Of a stretch of DNA of 64,000 bases, positions 29,851-38,778 are shown piece by piece. The notes under the pieces were generated by a model, which was not told the origin of the DNA, did not search any database, and saw nothing but the letters and a program-made list of their open reading frames with translations. The stretch is taken from NCBI RefSeq assembly GCF_004138335.1, contig NZ_RYFW01000002.1:101001-165000 (forward strand), read 5' to 3'. Each line of letters starts with the position of its first letter. Position 1 is the first letter of the stretch. The DNA comes from Peristeroidobacter agariperforans (GTDB taxonomy: Bacteria > Pseudomonadota > Gammaproteobacteria > Steroidobacterales > Steroidobacteraceae). The position numbers and the translations under genes were made by a program.

Positions 29851-29894
29851 GCCAGGGGGTGAGGGTCTTCTTTAGCGGAAATCAAAACCTCCGC

Positions 29895-30467
29895 TCAGCT
29901 CTTCGCCTGCAGATCCTTGATGTCCTTCAACACGATCTGCGAATGACCCTTCGGATCGACATCCGGATAGTGGCGAACGATCTTGCCTTGCGGGTCGATT
30001 AGAAACGTATCGCGCTTGGCCAGTTCGAAGGCGCCGAGGAAGCGCTTCAGCACGCCGTATTCCTTCGCGACGACCTTCTTGTCGTCGGCCAGGATGGGAA
30101 ATGGCAGGCCGTGCTTCTCGGAAAATTCCTTGTGAGATTCGACGTCATCGACGCTCACGCCGAGAATGACGGCGTTGGCGTCGCGGAATGCAAACACGTT
30201 GTCGCGGAACTCGCACGCCTGCGTGGTGCAGCCGGGCGTCTTGTCCTTGGGATAGAAATACAGCGCCACCCACTTGCCGCGATAGTCCTTCAGCTCGTGC
30301 CATTTGCCGGCCTGGTCCTGCAGTTTGAATGCCGGCGCGGCGCTGCCCACGGCCGGGCCTTCCTCGGCGGCTTCGGCGATGTTGGCGGCGAGCCAGGTAA
30401 AGGTGACAGCCAGCGCCCAGGAGCGCATCCAGGCGTGCATGTTCAGGCGTGAGAGACGCAGATGCAT
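29895..30467 (-). CDS. Exported PrxQ/Bcp-type peroxiredoxin
   Basis: A 190-residue thiol peroxidase. The peroxidatic Cys is in TPGCTTQACEFRD; a second Cys five residues on fits the atypical 2-Cys PrxQ/Bcp class. An N-terminal hydrophobic segment (AWMRSWALAVTFTWLAANIAEA) looks like a signal peptide, so it probably works in the periplasm; typical Bcp is cytoplasmic and ~155 residues. The ATG at 30467 follows GAGGA at good distance; a TTG six bases upstream is less likely. It is divergent from the patatin gene. Confidence 0.88.
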   Translation of the reverse strand: MHLRLSRLNMHAWMRSWALAVTFTWLAANIAEAAEEGPAVGSAAPAFKLQDQAGKWHELKDYRGKWVALYFYPKDKTPGCTTQACEFRDNVFAFRDANAVILGVSVDDVESHKEFSEKHGLPFPILADDKKVVAKEYGVLKRFLGAFELAKRDTFLIDPQGKIVRHYPDVDPKGHSQIVLKDIKDLQAKS

Positions 30468-30657
30468 AGGCAAATCCTCGAAGCTTTCGGTCCGGCCGCG
30501 AGGTGCTGGACCCGGTGAGGCGGTCCGCGACGCCGTATAACACGCGTGTCACGGGGGTTCCGAGGCACTGTGCCATACTAATCGCTCAGCGGCGAGCGCC
30601 CGGATCAATTCAACAGCGTCGGGAATTTCGCCAACGATAACAGCACGGATTCAACAT

Positions 30658-31908
30658 ATGAGCGAGCGCACTCCGACATCCGCGCCTTCGGTTGGACCAC
30701 CCAAGGTCGGGTTGGTGCTGCCGGGCGGCGGCGCGCGGGCCGCCTATCAAGTGGGCGTCCTGCGGGCGATCTCGGATCTATTGCCGGCGCGGGCGATCAA
30801 CCCTTTTCCGGTGGTGTCCGGAACCTCGGCGGGTGCCGTGAATGCCACCGCCATCGCCGTTCACGCCGATCGTTTCCGCGTCGCGGTGGGTAATCTCGAG
30901 CGCGTCTGGCGCAATTTCCAGGTCGGGCAGGTCTTTCGCGCCGATACCGCCAGCATGCTGCGCGCCAGTCTTCACTGGCTGTTTGCGATGTTGTCCGGCG
31001 GCTGGTTGCTGCCGCCGCCGAAATCGTTGTTCGATAACTCGCCGCTGCGCGAACTGCTCAAGCAACAATTCGACTTCAGCCGTATCAGCCGCTCCATCGC
31101 CGACGGTCATCTCGACGCCATCGCCATGTCGACCGCCGGCTACGGCAGCACACGATCCGTTTCCTTCTTTGAAGCCAAGCCCGGCTGCGCGCCGTGGAAG
31201 CGCACACGCCGCGCGGGCGAGCCGACGGAGCTCTCGGTCGAGCATCTGATGGCGAGCGTCGCCGTGCCGTTCCTGTTTCCGCCGGTATTGCTCGGTGACG
31301 AGTACTACGGCGACGGCGCGATGCGCGAGGCGAATCCATTCAGCGCGGCCATTCATCTTGGTGCGCAGCGCTTGTTGGTCATTGGTACACGCAACGAACT
31401 GTCGCCGACCATGGCGGCGCCGCCGCTGTGTCCCACGTTCGGCCAGATCTTCGGCTACATGCTGGATTCGCTGTTCAGCGACGGCATGTATTCGGACCTG
31501 GAGCGGCTCACGCAGCTGAATCAGATCGTCGACAAGGTCGGCCCCATCACCGTGAGCAATCCGGACGGTGCGGTGCATTTGCGGCGAATCGACATGCTGG
31601 TGATTTTGCCGAGCCGCGATCTATCGGAGATCGCGCGTCATCACGTCGAGTCGTTGCCGCGGACCTTGCGCGTGCTGTTGAGAACGTTGGGCGCGATGAA
31701 TACGGGCGGCGGCCAGCTGATGAGCTATCTGCTGTTCCAGGACACGTACACGCGGGAGTTGATTGCGCTCGGCTACCAGGACGCGATGAAGCGGGCCGAC
31801 GACCTGATGTCGTTCCTCGCGGGCTACTCGGTTGCGTCGACCGGGGCTACCGCGATCCTGCGGCGTCTGGACTCACGTAAGGAACAGCGTGCCGAGGCCC
31901 AGAAGTGA
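30658..31908 (+). CDS. Patatin-like phospholipase
   Basis: A 416-residue lipid acyl hydrolase. LPGGGARAAYQVGVL is the oxyanion loop, SGTSAGAVNA is the nucleophile elbow (G-x-S-x-G) and YYGDGAMRE holds the Asp of the Ser-Asp dyad. There is no signal peptide, so the enzyme is probably cytoplasmic or membrane-peripheral. Its 3' end overlaps that of the convergent mgtE by 36 bases. Confidence 0.9.
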   Translation: MSERTPTSAPSVGPPKVGLVLPGGGARAAYQVGVLRAISDLLPARAINPFPVVSGTSAGAVNATAIAVHADRFRVAVGNLERVWRNFQVGQVFRADTASMLRASLHWLFAMLSGGWLLPPPKSLFDNSPLRELLKQQFDFSRISRSIADGHLDAIAMSTAGYGSTRSVSFFEAKPGCAPWKRTRRAGEPTELSVEHLMASVAVPFLFPPVLLGDEYYGDGAMREANPFSAAIHLGAQRLLVIGTRNELSPTMAAPPLCPTFGQIFGYMLDSLFSDGMYSDLERLTQLNQIVDKVGPITVSNPDGAVHLRRIDMLVILPSRDLSEIARHHVESLPRTLRVLLRTLGAMNTGGGQLMSYLLFQDTYTRELIALGYQDAMKRADDLMSFLAGYSVASTGATAILRRLDSRKEQRAEAQK

Positions 31909-33225
31909 GGCGAAGCCCACGGTGTCTGTAACCGTGGTGAGCACCACGCCGCCGGCCAACGCGGGATCGATTCCCAAACGTTTCAAGATCAGCGGCACAC
32001 CGACACCGGCCAGCGCCGCGGCGACAAGATTGATCATCAGCGCCGCGAAGATGATGACGCCGAGCGTCCACGTTTCGAACCAGATGCCCGCGGCGATTCC
32101 CACCATGCTGGCGACGGCGATGCCATTGAGCAAGCCCACCGAGATTTCGCGAATCAATAGCCAGCGCGCATTTGCCTGCTCGACCTGACCGAGCGCGATA
32201 CCGCGGATGATCAGCACCAGCGTCTGACTGCCGGCGATGCCGCCCATGCTGGCGACGATGGGCATCAGCACCGCGAGCGCGACGACCTTTTCGATCGTGG
32301 CTTCGAACAGGCCGACGACGTTAGCGGCGAGGAACGCGGTCGCGAGGTTGACGCTCAGCCAGATGGCGCGACGGCGCGCGCTGGTGAGGACGCCGGCGAA
32401 CATATCCTCATCCTCGCCGAGACCGGCCATGCTCATGACCGAGTGATCGGCTTCTTCGCGGATCACGTCGACCACGTCATCGATGGTGATACGGCCGAGC
32501 AATCTGCCATCGCTCGTCACCACGGCAGCGGAGACCAGGTCGCGGTCTTCGAACAGCTTGGCGACCTCGCGCGCCGGCGTTTCCGGCGGGATGCCTTCGA
32601 CGCCGGAGTCCATCACTTCACCCACGGTCTTCTCGGGGTCTTCGGTGAGCAGGCGCGTTATGTCGAGAGCGCCGCGGTACTTGTCGTTGCGATTGACGAC
32701 GAACAGCTGGTCGGTGCGAGCCGGCAACTCGCCGCGCATGCGCAGGTAGCGCAACACCACTTCGAGCGTCACGTCCGCGCGGACGGTGACGGCGTCGAGG
32801 TTCATGAGACCGCCGGCGCTGTCCTCCTCGAACTGCAGGATCGCCGACAGGCGCTCGCGGTCCTGCGCGTCCATGGAATGCAGCACGCGCTCGTTGAGCG
32901 TCTCGGGCAGGTCGCCGATCAAGTCGGCGAGGTCGTCGACTTCCATGCCCTCGGTGGCTGCGATCAGCTCCTCGGCGTCCATGCCGCCGATCAGTTCGGC
33001 GCGCACTTCCTCGTTGAGCTCGATCAGCACGTCGCCTTCGACTTCCGGATCGACGAATTCCCAGACGATCTCGCGACGGGCGGGCGGCAGCGATTCGATC
33101 AGCGATGCAATTTCCGCCGGGTGCAGGCTGTTGATGAGCCGATGCCCATGGCGCAGCGAACCCTGCTCGAGCGCGCTACGTAGCGCGGCGAGTCGGCTCT
33201 GCTTTTGTTCCTGGGCTTCAGTCAT
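31873..33225 (-). CDS. mgtE: MgtE-type magnesium transporter
   Basis: A 450-residue Mg2+ channel. The N-terminal superhelical domain (LINSLHPAEIASLIESLP) is followed by two CBS domains (about residues 130-260), a connecting helix and five membrane segments near the C-terminus, including PIVASMGGIAGSQT, the usual pore-helix region. CBS domains in this family gate the pore by sensing cytoplasmic Mg2+. It lies 45 bases downstream of rapZ on the same strand. Confidence 0.95.
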   Translation of the reverse strand: MTEAQEQKQSRLAALRSALEQGSLRHGHRLINSLHPAEIASLIESLPPARREIVWEFVDPEVEGDVLIELNEEVRAELIGGMDAEELIAATEGMEVDDLADLIGDLPETLNERVLHSMDAQDRERLSAILQFEEDSAGGLMNLDAVTVRADVTLEVVLRYLRMRGELPARTDQLFVVNRNDKYRGALDITRLLTEDPEKTVGEVMDSGVEGIPPETPAREVAKLFEDRDLVSAAVVTSDGRLLGRITIDDVVDVIREEADHSVMSMAGLGEDEDMFAGVLTSARRRAIWLSVNLATAFLAANVVGLFEATIEKVVALAVLMPIVASMGGIAGSQTLVLIIRGIALGQVEQANARWLLIREISVGLLNGIAVASMVGIAAGIWFETWTLGVIIFAALMINLVAAALAGVGVPLILKRLGIDPALAGGVVLTTVTDTVGFASLLGLGTLFLT

Positions 33226-33270
33226 GGCGCGCGCAGTGTAACGGCGAGCGGCGCGCCCGCGAAGTTGTTA

Positions 33271-34143
33271 TTAGCTGGCGCGGTGGGTGGCGGCGACCTG
33301 ATGGCGCGCGTGGACCTGCGGGAATTTTGCCGAGAAATGTCGCGCCAGGCGCTCCACGAGATACACGGAGCGATGCTGGCCGCCGGTGCAGCCGATGGCG
33401 ATGGTCAGATAGCTGCGATTGGTGCGCACCAGCTCGGGAATCCAGTGCTCCAGGAAGCCGACGATGTCGTCGAACATCTTGGTGACTTGCGGATGCCGTT
33501 CGAGATATTCCACCACGGCGGGATCGCGGCCGGTGAACCGCGCGAGCCCGGGCTCCCAATAGGGGTTCGGCAGGCTGCGCACATCGAACACGAAGTCCGC
33601 ATCGCCCGGCACGCCGTGACGGAATGCGAACGACTCGAACAGGATCGACATGCGTCCTTCGACGCGCGCGCCGACCCGGTCGCGCATCAATTCGCGCAAC
33701 TCATGCACGCTGCTGCGCGTGGTATCGATGATCAGATCGGCCGCATCGGCGATCGGCTCGAGCAGCGACTGCTCCTGGCTGATGGCCTCGGCCAGGCCCA
33801 GGCCGTCGCGGCTCAACGGGTGCCGTCGCCGTGTCTCGCTGTACCGTTTCAGCAGGACTTCCTGGTCGGCGCGCAGGAATAGCACTTCACAAGCGACACC
33901 GCTGCGCTTCAGGTCGGCGACCAGCTTCGGAACCGAGGCGATTTCCGCGGGACGGTTGCGCGCATCTACGCCCACCGCCGTGTACCCATACGTCGACTCG
34001 CGCGAGCGGACGGTGTGGGAGATGAACATCGGCAGCAGCCCCGCGGGGATGTTGTCCACGCAGTAATAGTCGAGATCTTCGAGCATGTGCAGCGCCACGC
34101 TCTTGCCGGATCCGGACAGGCCACTGACGATGACGAGACGCAT
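33271..34143 (-). CDS. rapZ: RapZ-family nucleotide-binding protein
   Basis: A 290-residue P-loop protein: GLSGSGKSVALHMLED at the N-terminus, FLRADQEVLLKRYSETRRRHPL in the middle and a C-terminal IAIGCTGGQHRSVYL domain. In enterobacteria RapZ binds sRNA and controls GlmS/glucosamine-6-phosphate. The frame is open to 34185, but the ATG at 34143 begins the conserved MRLVIVSG. In relatives, PTS-Ntr genes usually sit between hpf, rapZ and mgtE; here none does. Confidence 0.93.
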   Translation of the reverse strand: MRLVIVSGLSGSGKSVALHMLEDLDYYCVDNIPAGLLPMFISHTVRSRESTYGYTAVGVDARNRPAEIASVPKLVADLKRSGVACEVLFLRADQEVLLKRYSETRRRHPLSRDGLGLAEAISQEQSLLEPIADAADLIIDTTRSSVHELRELMRDRVGARVEGRMSILFESFAFRHGVPGDADFVFDVRSLPNPYWEPGLARFTGRDPAVVEYLERHPQVTKMFDDIVGFLEHWIPELVRTNRSYLTIAIGCTGGQHRSVYLVERLARHFSAKFPQVHARHQVAATHRAS

Positions 34144-34326
34144 GGGTACGAACAGAGAACGCGCTGGTAGGGGCTGCAACTGCAAAGACTACAGCGAGCG
34201 GCGCGCGGGCGGCAACGAGTCGGGCGTGTATTACAACGGGGGCACGCTCCATGTGCCCGATCGCCGACAGAATTGTGAACCTTTCGGTGGCTCCGCCGGC
34301 GGTGACTGACTAGGAAGCCCGGCTTT

Positions 34327-34647
34327 TCAGGATGGCCGGACTTTCTGGACTTCCAGCGCGTGGTGATCGGCCAGCTTCTCTTTGTGCTTCTTCACGCGCC
34401 GGTCGAGCTTGTCGGCCAGCGCGTCGATGGCGGCGTACATATCCATGTCGACGGCGTCGGCGTACACCATGGCGCCGTTCAGCAGCACCTTGGCTTCGGC
34501 TTTATGGCGCAGTTTTTCCACGGTAAGGATGCAGTGAACGTCAATGATGTGGTCGGAGTGCCTGACGATGCGGTCCAGCTTCTTTTCGACGTAGCCCTTC
34601 ATGGAAGTGGTGACATCGACGTGGTGACCAGTGACGTTCAGTTGCAT
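34327..34647 (-). CDS. hpf: Ribosome hibernation promoting factor, short form
   Basis: A 106-residue HPF/YfiA-type protein (QLNVTGHHVDVTTSM; ALADKLDRRVKKHKEK). It binds the 30S subunit in stationary phase and helps form inactive 100S dimers. The lack of a long C-terminal domain puts it in the short HPF class. AGGAGG sits correctly before the ATG. It follows rpoN, the standard order in proteobacteria. Confidence 0.95.
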   Translation of the reverse strand: MQLNVTGHHVDVTTSMKGYVEKKLDRIVRHSDHIIDVHCILTVEKLRHKAEAKVLLNGAMVYADAVDMDMYAAIDALADKLDRRVKKHKEKLADHHALEVQKVRPS

Positions 34648-34683
34648 GGAAGCCTCCTATGGATGGAGCGGGGAAACTGCTGG

Positions 34684-36189
34684 CTATCTCACCGAAACTC
34701 GCTTGCGTTCGCTGGACGGAGGTATACCTAGCGCCTCGCGGTATTTCGCGACGGTACGCCGTGCGACGAGCACGCCCTCGCGCGACAGGATCTCCGCGAT
34801 ACGGCTGTCGGAAAGCGGCTTGTCAGGCTCCTCCGCGGCCACCAGCTTGCGGATCTTGGCGCGGATGGCGGTGGAGGACATCTCCGTGCCATCGCTGGCA
34901 GCGACATGGCTGGAAAAGAAATAACGAAACTCGAACACGCCACGGTGCGTGTGCATGTACTTGTTGGTCGTGACGCGGGAGATGGTCGACTCGTGCATCT
35001 GCACGGCTTCGGCCACGTCCTTCAGAATCATCGGCTGCATGTATTCGTCGCCGTTCTCCAGGAACGCGGACTGACGCTGCACGATGCAGCGGGCCACCTT
35101 CAGCAGCGTCTCGTTACGGATCTCGAGACTGCGGATCAGCCAGCGCGCCTCCTGCAGCTGAGTCCTGAGCATGGCGTGATCGGCGGAACGGCCGATGAGG
35201 CCCGCGTAACTTTGATTCACGCGAATGCGCGGCAGGCTCGCGGGATTGATATCCACCGCCCAGCCTCGCTCGGTCCGGCGCACGAACACATCGGGCACGA
35301 TGTACTCGGCAGGCACGGAATGCACGCTCGACCCTGGGCGCGGCTGACAGGCGCGGACCAGCACCAGCGCGTTTTCCAATTCCTCTTCGGTGACCCGCAG
35401 CTGCCGGCGTAACAGTGCGTACTGCTGCTCGGCGACTTGATCGAGATAACCGGCCGCGATCGCCAGCGCGGTTTCGCGACCCGGCGTATCTGGATCCAGC
35501 TGACGAAGCTGCAGCTCGATGCACTCGCTGACCGAGCGCGCACCGACACCCGCAGGATCCATCGCCTGCACATGCTTGAGCACGCGCTCGACCTCGGCGG
35601 TCTGAACGACCAGCTCGGGCTGTAAATTGCGCGCGATCTCGTCGAGCGGCTCGATGACGTAACCGTCGTCGTTGATCGCATCGATGATGGCTGCGCCGAT
35701 GCGCATCTCGCGCTCGTTGAGGCGCGACATCTCGAGCTGCCAGGTCAGATGTTCCTGCAGCGTCTCGCCGCGGGCGTCGGAAAAGTCCTGCGAATGATCG
35801 TCGTCGCCCGACCAGGGCGTATCGGCCGGACCGGTGACCTGCGAGTCGCTCCAGTCCTGATCCTCGACGATGTCGAGCGGCTGCTCGGCCTCGGCGGATT
35901 CGGCCCGCTCGCTATCGGTGTGTTCGTTGTGCTCGCTGCTGGAGCTGGCTTCGGTGCTGGGCGCGGGCGATTCGTAGCTGGACTCGTATTGCGGCTCGAG
36001 CGCGGACTCGCCGGTTTCCAGACTGCCGGACTCGTCTTCGGCCTCCAGCATGACGTTGCTTTCCAACGCCTCGCGGATCTGTGCCTGGAGCTCCAGGACG
36101 GGCAACTGCAAAAGGCGGATGGCCTGCTGCAGCTGAGGGGTCATGGTCAGCTGCTGGCCGAGTCGGAGCTGCAGAGCGGGCTTGAGCAT
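34684..36189 (-). CDS. rpoN: RNA polymerase sigma-54 factor
   Basis: A 501-residue sigma-54. Region I is glutamine-rich (LRLGQQLTMTPQLQQAIRLLQ), residues ~48-125 form a very acidic region II, the core-binding region follows, a helix-turn-helix region is near TISRVTTNKY, and the RpoN box (ARRTVAKYREAL) lies near the C-terminus. It recognises -24/-12 promoters and needs AAA+ activators. It lies downstream of lptB and upstream of hpf. Confidence 0.97.
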   Translation of the reverse strand: MLKPALQLRLGQQLTMTPQLQQAIRLLQLPVLELQAQIREALESNVMLEAEDESGSLETGESALEPQYESSYESPAPSTEASSSSEHNEHTDSERAESAEAEQPLDIVEDQDWSDSQVTGPADTPWSGDDDHSQDFSDARGETLQEHLTWQLEMSRLNEREMRIGAAIIDAINDDGYVIEPLDEIARNLQPELVVQTAEVERVLKHVQAMDPAGVGARSVSECIELQLRQLDPDTPGRETALAIAAGYLDQVAEQQYALLRRQLRVTEEELENALVLVRACQPRPGSSVHSVPAEYIVPDVFVRRTERGWAVDINPASLPRIRVNQSYAGLIGRSADHAMLRTQLQEARWLIRSLEIRNETLLKVARCIVQRQSAFLENGDEYMQPMILKDVAEAVQMHESTISRVTTNKYMHTHRGVFEFRYFFSSHVAASDGTEMSSTAIRAKIRKLVAAEEPDKPLSDSRIAEILSREGVLVARRTVAKYREALGIPPSSERKRVSVR

Positions 36190-36241
36190 TCGTCTCGCTT
36201 GTGATCGTCAACGGGCCGGCGGGGCCCTGCAAGCAGGATGC

Positions 36242-36967
36242 CTAAAGCCGGAAGTCTTGACCCAAGTACACCTCACGGACCTGCTGATTTGCAAGGATCT
36301 CGTCCGCAGTCCCTTCGGCGATCACGCTGCCCCCGCTGACGATATAGGCCCGGCCGCAAATTCCTAAGGTTTCCCGGACGTTATGATCGGTAATCAAGAC
36401 ACCGATGTTGCGTCCGACGAGGTGCCGGATGATGCGCTGGATGTCCAGCACCGAGATCGGATCGACGCCCGCGAACGGTTCGTCCAGCAGCATGAACTCT
36501 GGCTCCGCGGCCAGCGCACGTGCGATCTCGACGCGGCGGCGCTCGCCGCCCGAGAGGCTCTGACCGATGCTGTTGCGGATGTGGCCGATGTGCAGTTCGT
36601 CGAGCAGCGACTCGAGCATCTCGTCGCGCTTGTCGCGGCTCAGCTCGGCACGCACTTCGAGAATTGCGCGGATGTTGTCCTCGACCGAAAGCTTGCGGAA
36701 CACCGACGCTTCTTGCGGGAGATAGCCCACCCCCAGTCGCGCGCGGCGATGCACTGGCAACTTGGAGATGTCCTGATCGTCGATGAGGATTCGACCCGCG
36801 TCCGTGGGGACCAAGCCGACGATCATGTAAAACGCGGTGGTCTTGCCGGCGCCGTTCGGGCCGAGCAGACCGACGACTTCACCGCTCGATACTTCCAGTG
36901 ACAGGCTTTTGACGACCTGCCGCGAGCGATACTTTTTAGCGAGACCCTCGACGCGCAGCCGGGTCAT
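36242..36967 (-). CDS. lptB: LPS export ABC transporter ATPase
   Basis: A 241-residue ATPase: Walker [11 protein letters not shown]-loop [11 protein letters not shown], signature [15 protein letters not shown], Walker [15 protein letters not shown]-loop ITDHNVRET. It powers LPS extraction from the inner membrane with LptF/LptG, which are not in the window. The start overlaps the lptA stop by four bases (ATGA), so translation is probably coupled. Confidence 0.97.
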   Translation of the reverse strand: MTRLRVEGLAKKYRSRQVVKSLSLEVSSGEVVGLLGPNGAGKTTAFYMIVGLVPTDAGRILIDDQDISKLPVHRRARLGVGYLPQEASVFRKLSVEDNIRAILEVRAELSRDKRDEMLESLLDELHIGHIRNSIGQSLSGGERRRVEIARALAAEPEFMLLDEPFAGVDPISVLDIQRIIRHLVGRNIGVLITDHNVRETLGICGRAYIVSGGSVIAEGTADEILANQQVREVYLGQDFRL

Positions 36968-37716
36968 GCGCCGCCGCCGGTGCGTTCGGTGGCCAACTTC
37001 GGCTCGACGCGCTCGTTCTCGAGCGCCTCGCCGTTCTCATTGAAGGTCGGCTCGACGATGGCTGCAGTGCCGGGATTGCTGCCGCTGGTCTGCGACTTGT
37101 TCTGCTTCGGGCGAATGATGCCGCGGACCCGGTTCGAGGAGCCGCCCGGATTGATCTGCACGCGCTCGTCGCGAACGTTGTAGATCACCACGTCACCCCG
37201 GAACTCGTCCTTGCCATTGCTGAACCACACTTGATTGGAGAGCTTCACGACGCCGGTGTTGATGTCGTATTCGATGACGCCCGCCCGGCCGCGCACCTGA
37301 CGATTGTTCTCGGCGCCGATCTGCTCGAAGCGGGCCGGCGCGCCTTCGATGCGCACGTCGGACAGCTCGCCGTTGACGAACGCGGCCGTGGCGAGATTGG
37401 AGTGCAGATCCGCCTCAGCGCTACGAATGCGCACGGCCTCCTCAAAGATCCATTTGCTGTTGGGCGCGCGGAAATCACGCGCCTTTGCGGTCTGCGCTTC
37501 GATGGACATCGGGCCCTGTGCCGCGCGCACATTGCCGGAAAGATCGAGCGTGTCGTTGCGAAAGTCGGAGCTGACCACATCGGCGCTCCAGGTGAAGCCG
37601 CCGTCCAGTTCCGGCGCTTTCGCAGCGCCGCTGACCACGGTTGCAAACAGCAACAGCGCGGCTCCGAGCGCACTGGTCGCGCGCCTACCGCTGAGGTTGC
37701 GGGTCAAATCTTCCAT
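36964..37716 (-). CDS. lptA: LPS transport periplasmic bridge protein
   Basis: A 250-residue exported protein. A signal peptide (about residues 10-32, ending VSGAAKA) precedes an OstA/LptA beta-jellyroll domain ([34 protein letters not shown]). It forms the periplasmic filament carrying LPS between LptC and LptD. A Ser/Asn/Glu-rich C-terminal extension of ~50 residues follows the domain. It overlaps lptC by 32 bases. Confidence 0.92.
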   Translation of the reverse strand: MEDLTRNLSGRRATSALGAALLLFATVVSGAAKAPELDGGFTWSADVVSSDFRNDTLDLSGNVRAAQGPMSIEAQTAKARDFRAPNSKWIFEEAVRIRSAEADLHSNLATAAFVNGELSDVRIEGAPARFEQIGAENNRQVRGRAGVIEYDINTGVVKLSNQVWFSNGKDEFRGDVVIYNVRDERVQINPGGSSNRVRGIIRPKQNKSQTSGSNPGTAAIVEPTFNENGEALENERVEPKLATERTGGGA

Positions 37717-38260
37717 TCACTGTCTCCAGCCGCAGTTTCTCGCTGGTCAAATCGGCGCGCAGACTCTTCACGGTCATCGCATGCTGGCCGAAACGCACCT
37801 TCACCGGCGAGCGAGTGCTATATGCAATGTTCTTCTCGGTATCGATCGCCAACTCATTGGTGCGCAGGTACGCGTTCGCATTGCCTTCCAGCGAACGCAG
37901 CTCCACGTCGCCCTCCAACTGCACGACGCGCGAGTTCGGTGGCACCAGCCCGCTGTTGGCAGTCAGCGCCCATTGCCAGTCTTCCTTGCCGAAGTAATTC
38001 ACGCGCACCGATTCCATCGTAATAGCTTCTCCGCGCGCCGGGGCGCGGCTCAGCCGCTGATCGATGCGCCGGGCGATCAGCTCGATTCCCGGCGAGCCGT
38101 CTTCGCGCGTGCGCAGGATCACCGCGTCCTTCAGGTAATAACCTGGCTGCTCCGGCATCTCGTGGTTCGCCGTGGGTACATCGTCATTGTCCACGAACGC
38201 GCCGTAGCCGATCACGATGGCGGCGAGCGCGGCGGCCAATGACACCCAGCGCCAGTTCAC
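37685..38260 (-). CDS. lptC: LPS export protein LptC
   Basis: A 191-residue bitopic protein: one N-terminal membrane segment (WRWVSLAAALAAIVIGYGAFV) and a periplasmic beta-jellyroll (YYLKDAVILRTREDGSPG...). It takes LPS from LptBFG and passes it to LptA. The frame runs back to 38314, but the GTG at 38260 overlaps the kdsC stop as GTGA, the usual coupled arrangement, and gives the normal length. Confidence 0.9.
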   Translation of the reverse strand: MNWRWVSLAAALAAIVIGYGAFVDNDDVPTANHEMPEQPGYYLKDAVILRTREDGSPGIELIARRIDQRLSRAPARGEAITMESVRVNYFGKEDWQWALTANSGLVPPNSRVVQLEGDVELRSLEGNANAYLRTNELAIDTEKNIAYSTRSPVKVRFGQHAMTVKSLRADLTSEKLRLETVNGRFDPQPQR

Positions 38261-38775
38261 CCGTGCACCTGCCGATTGACGCCGATCTGCCGGGTTTCCA
38301 GCAGTAGATCGCACACCTCACGCACCGCGCCCTGGCCGCCAGGCGCCTGCGTAATGAAATGCGCGCGCGACTTCACGCTCGGATGCGCGTCCGCGACGGC
38401 AACCGCCAGGCGCGACGCCTCAAACAGCGACAGATCCGGCGTGTCGTCGCCGACGCTCGCCACGGCTTGTGGTGTGAGGTTCAGCATCTCCAGCAACTCG
38501 CGCAGCGCCGCCAGCTTGTCGTGCACGCCCTGTCGAATCCAGGTCACGCCGAGCTCGCTCATGCGCTTGTCCACCGCCTTCGACTGGCGGCCCGAAATCA
38601 CCGCGACCTGCAGCCCGGCATTCAGCACCTGCTTGATGCCCGCGCCGTCGCGCACATGAAAACACTTCATGGTCTCGCCGCGCGCGGTGAAATACAGCCG
38701 CCCATCGGTGAGCACCCCGTCCACATCCAGGACCAACAGACGCACGTCGTTGGCGCGTTCCACCAGGGTGTCCAT
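38257..38775 (-). CDS. kdsC: 3-deoxy-D-manno-octulosonate 8-phosphate phosphatase
   Basis: A 172-residue HAD phosphatase that dephosphorylates Kdo-8-P. LDVDGVLTDG contains the nucleophile Asp, ISGRQSKAV is motif II and GDDTPDLSLF is motif III. It lies three bases from kdsD, so the two consecutive Kdo steps are co-transcribed with LPS export genes. Confidence 0.96.
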   Translation of the reverse strand: MDTLVERANDVRLLVLDVDGVLTDGRLYFTARGETMKCFHVRDGAGIKQVLNAGLQVAVISGRQSKAVDKRMSELGVTWIRQGVHDKLAALRELLEMLNLTPQAVASVGDDTPDLSLFEASRLAVAVADAHPSVKSRAHFITQAPGGQGAVREVCDLLLETRQIGVNRQVHG

Positions 38776-38778
38776 GGA

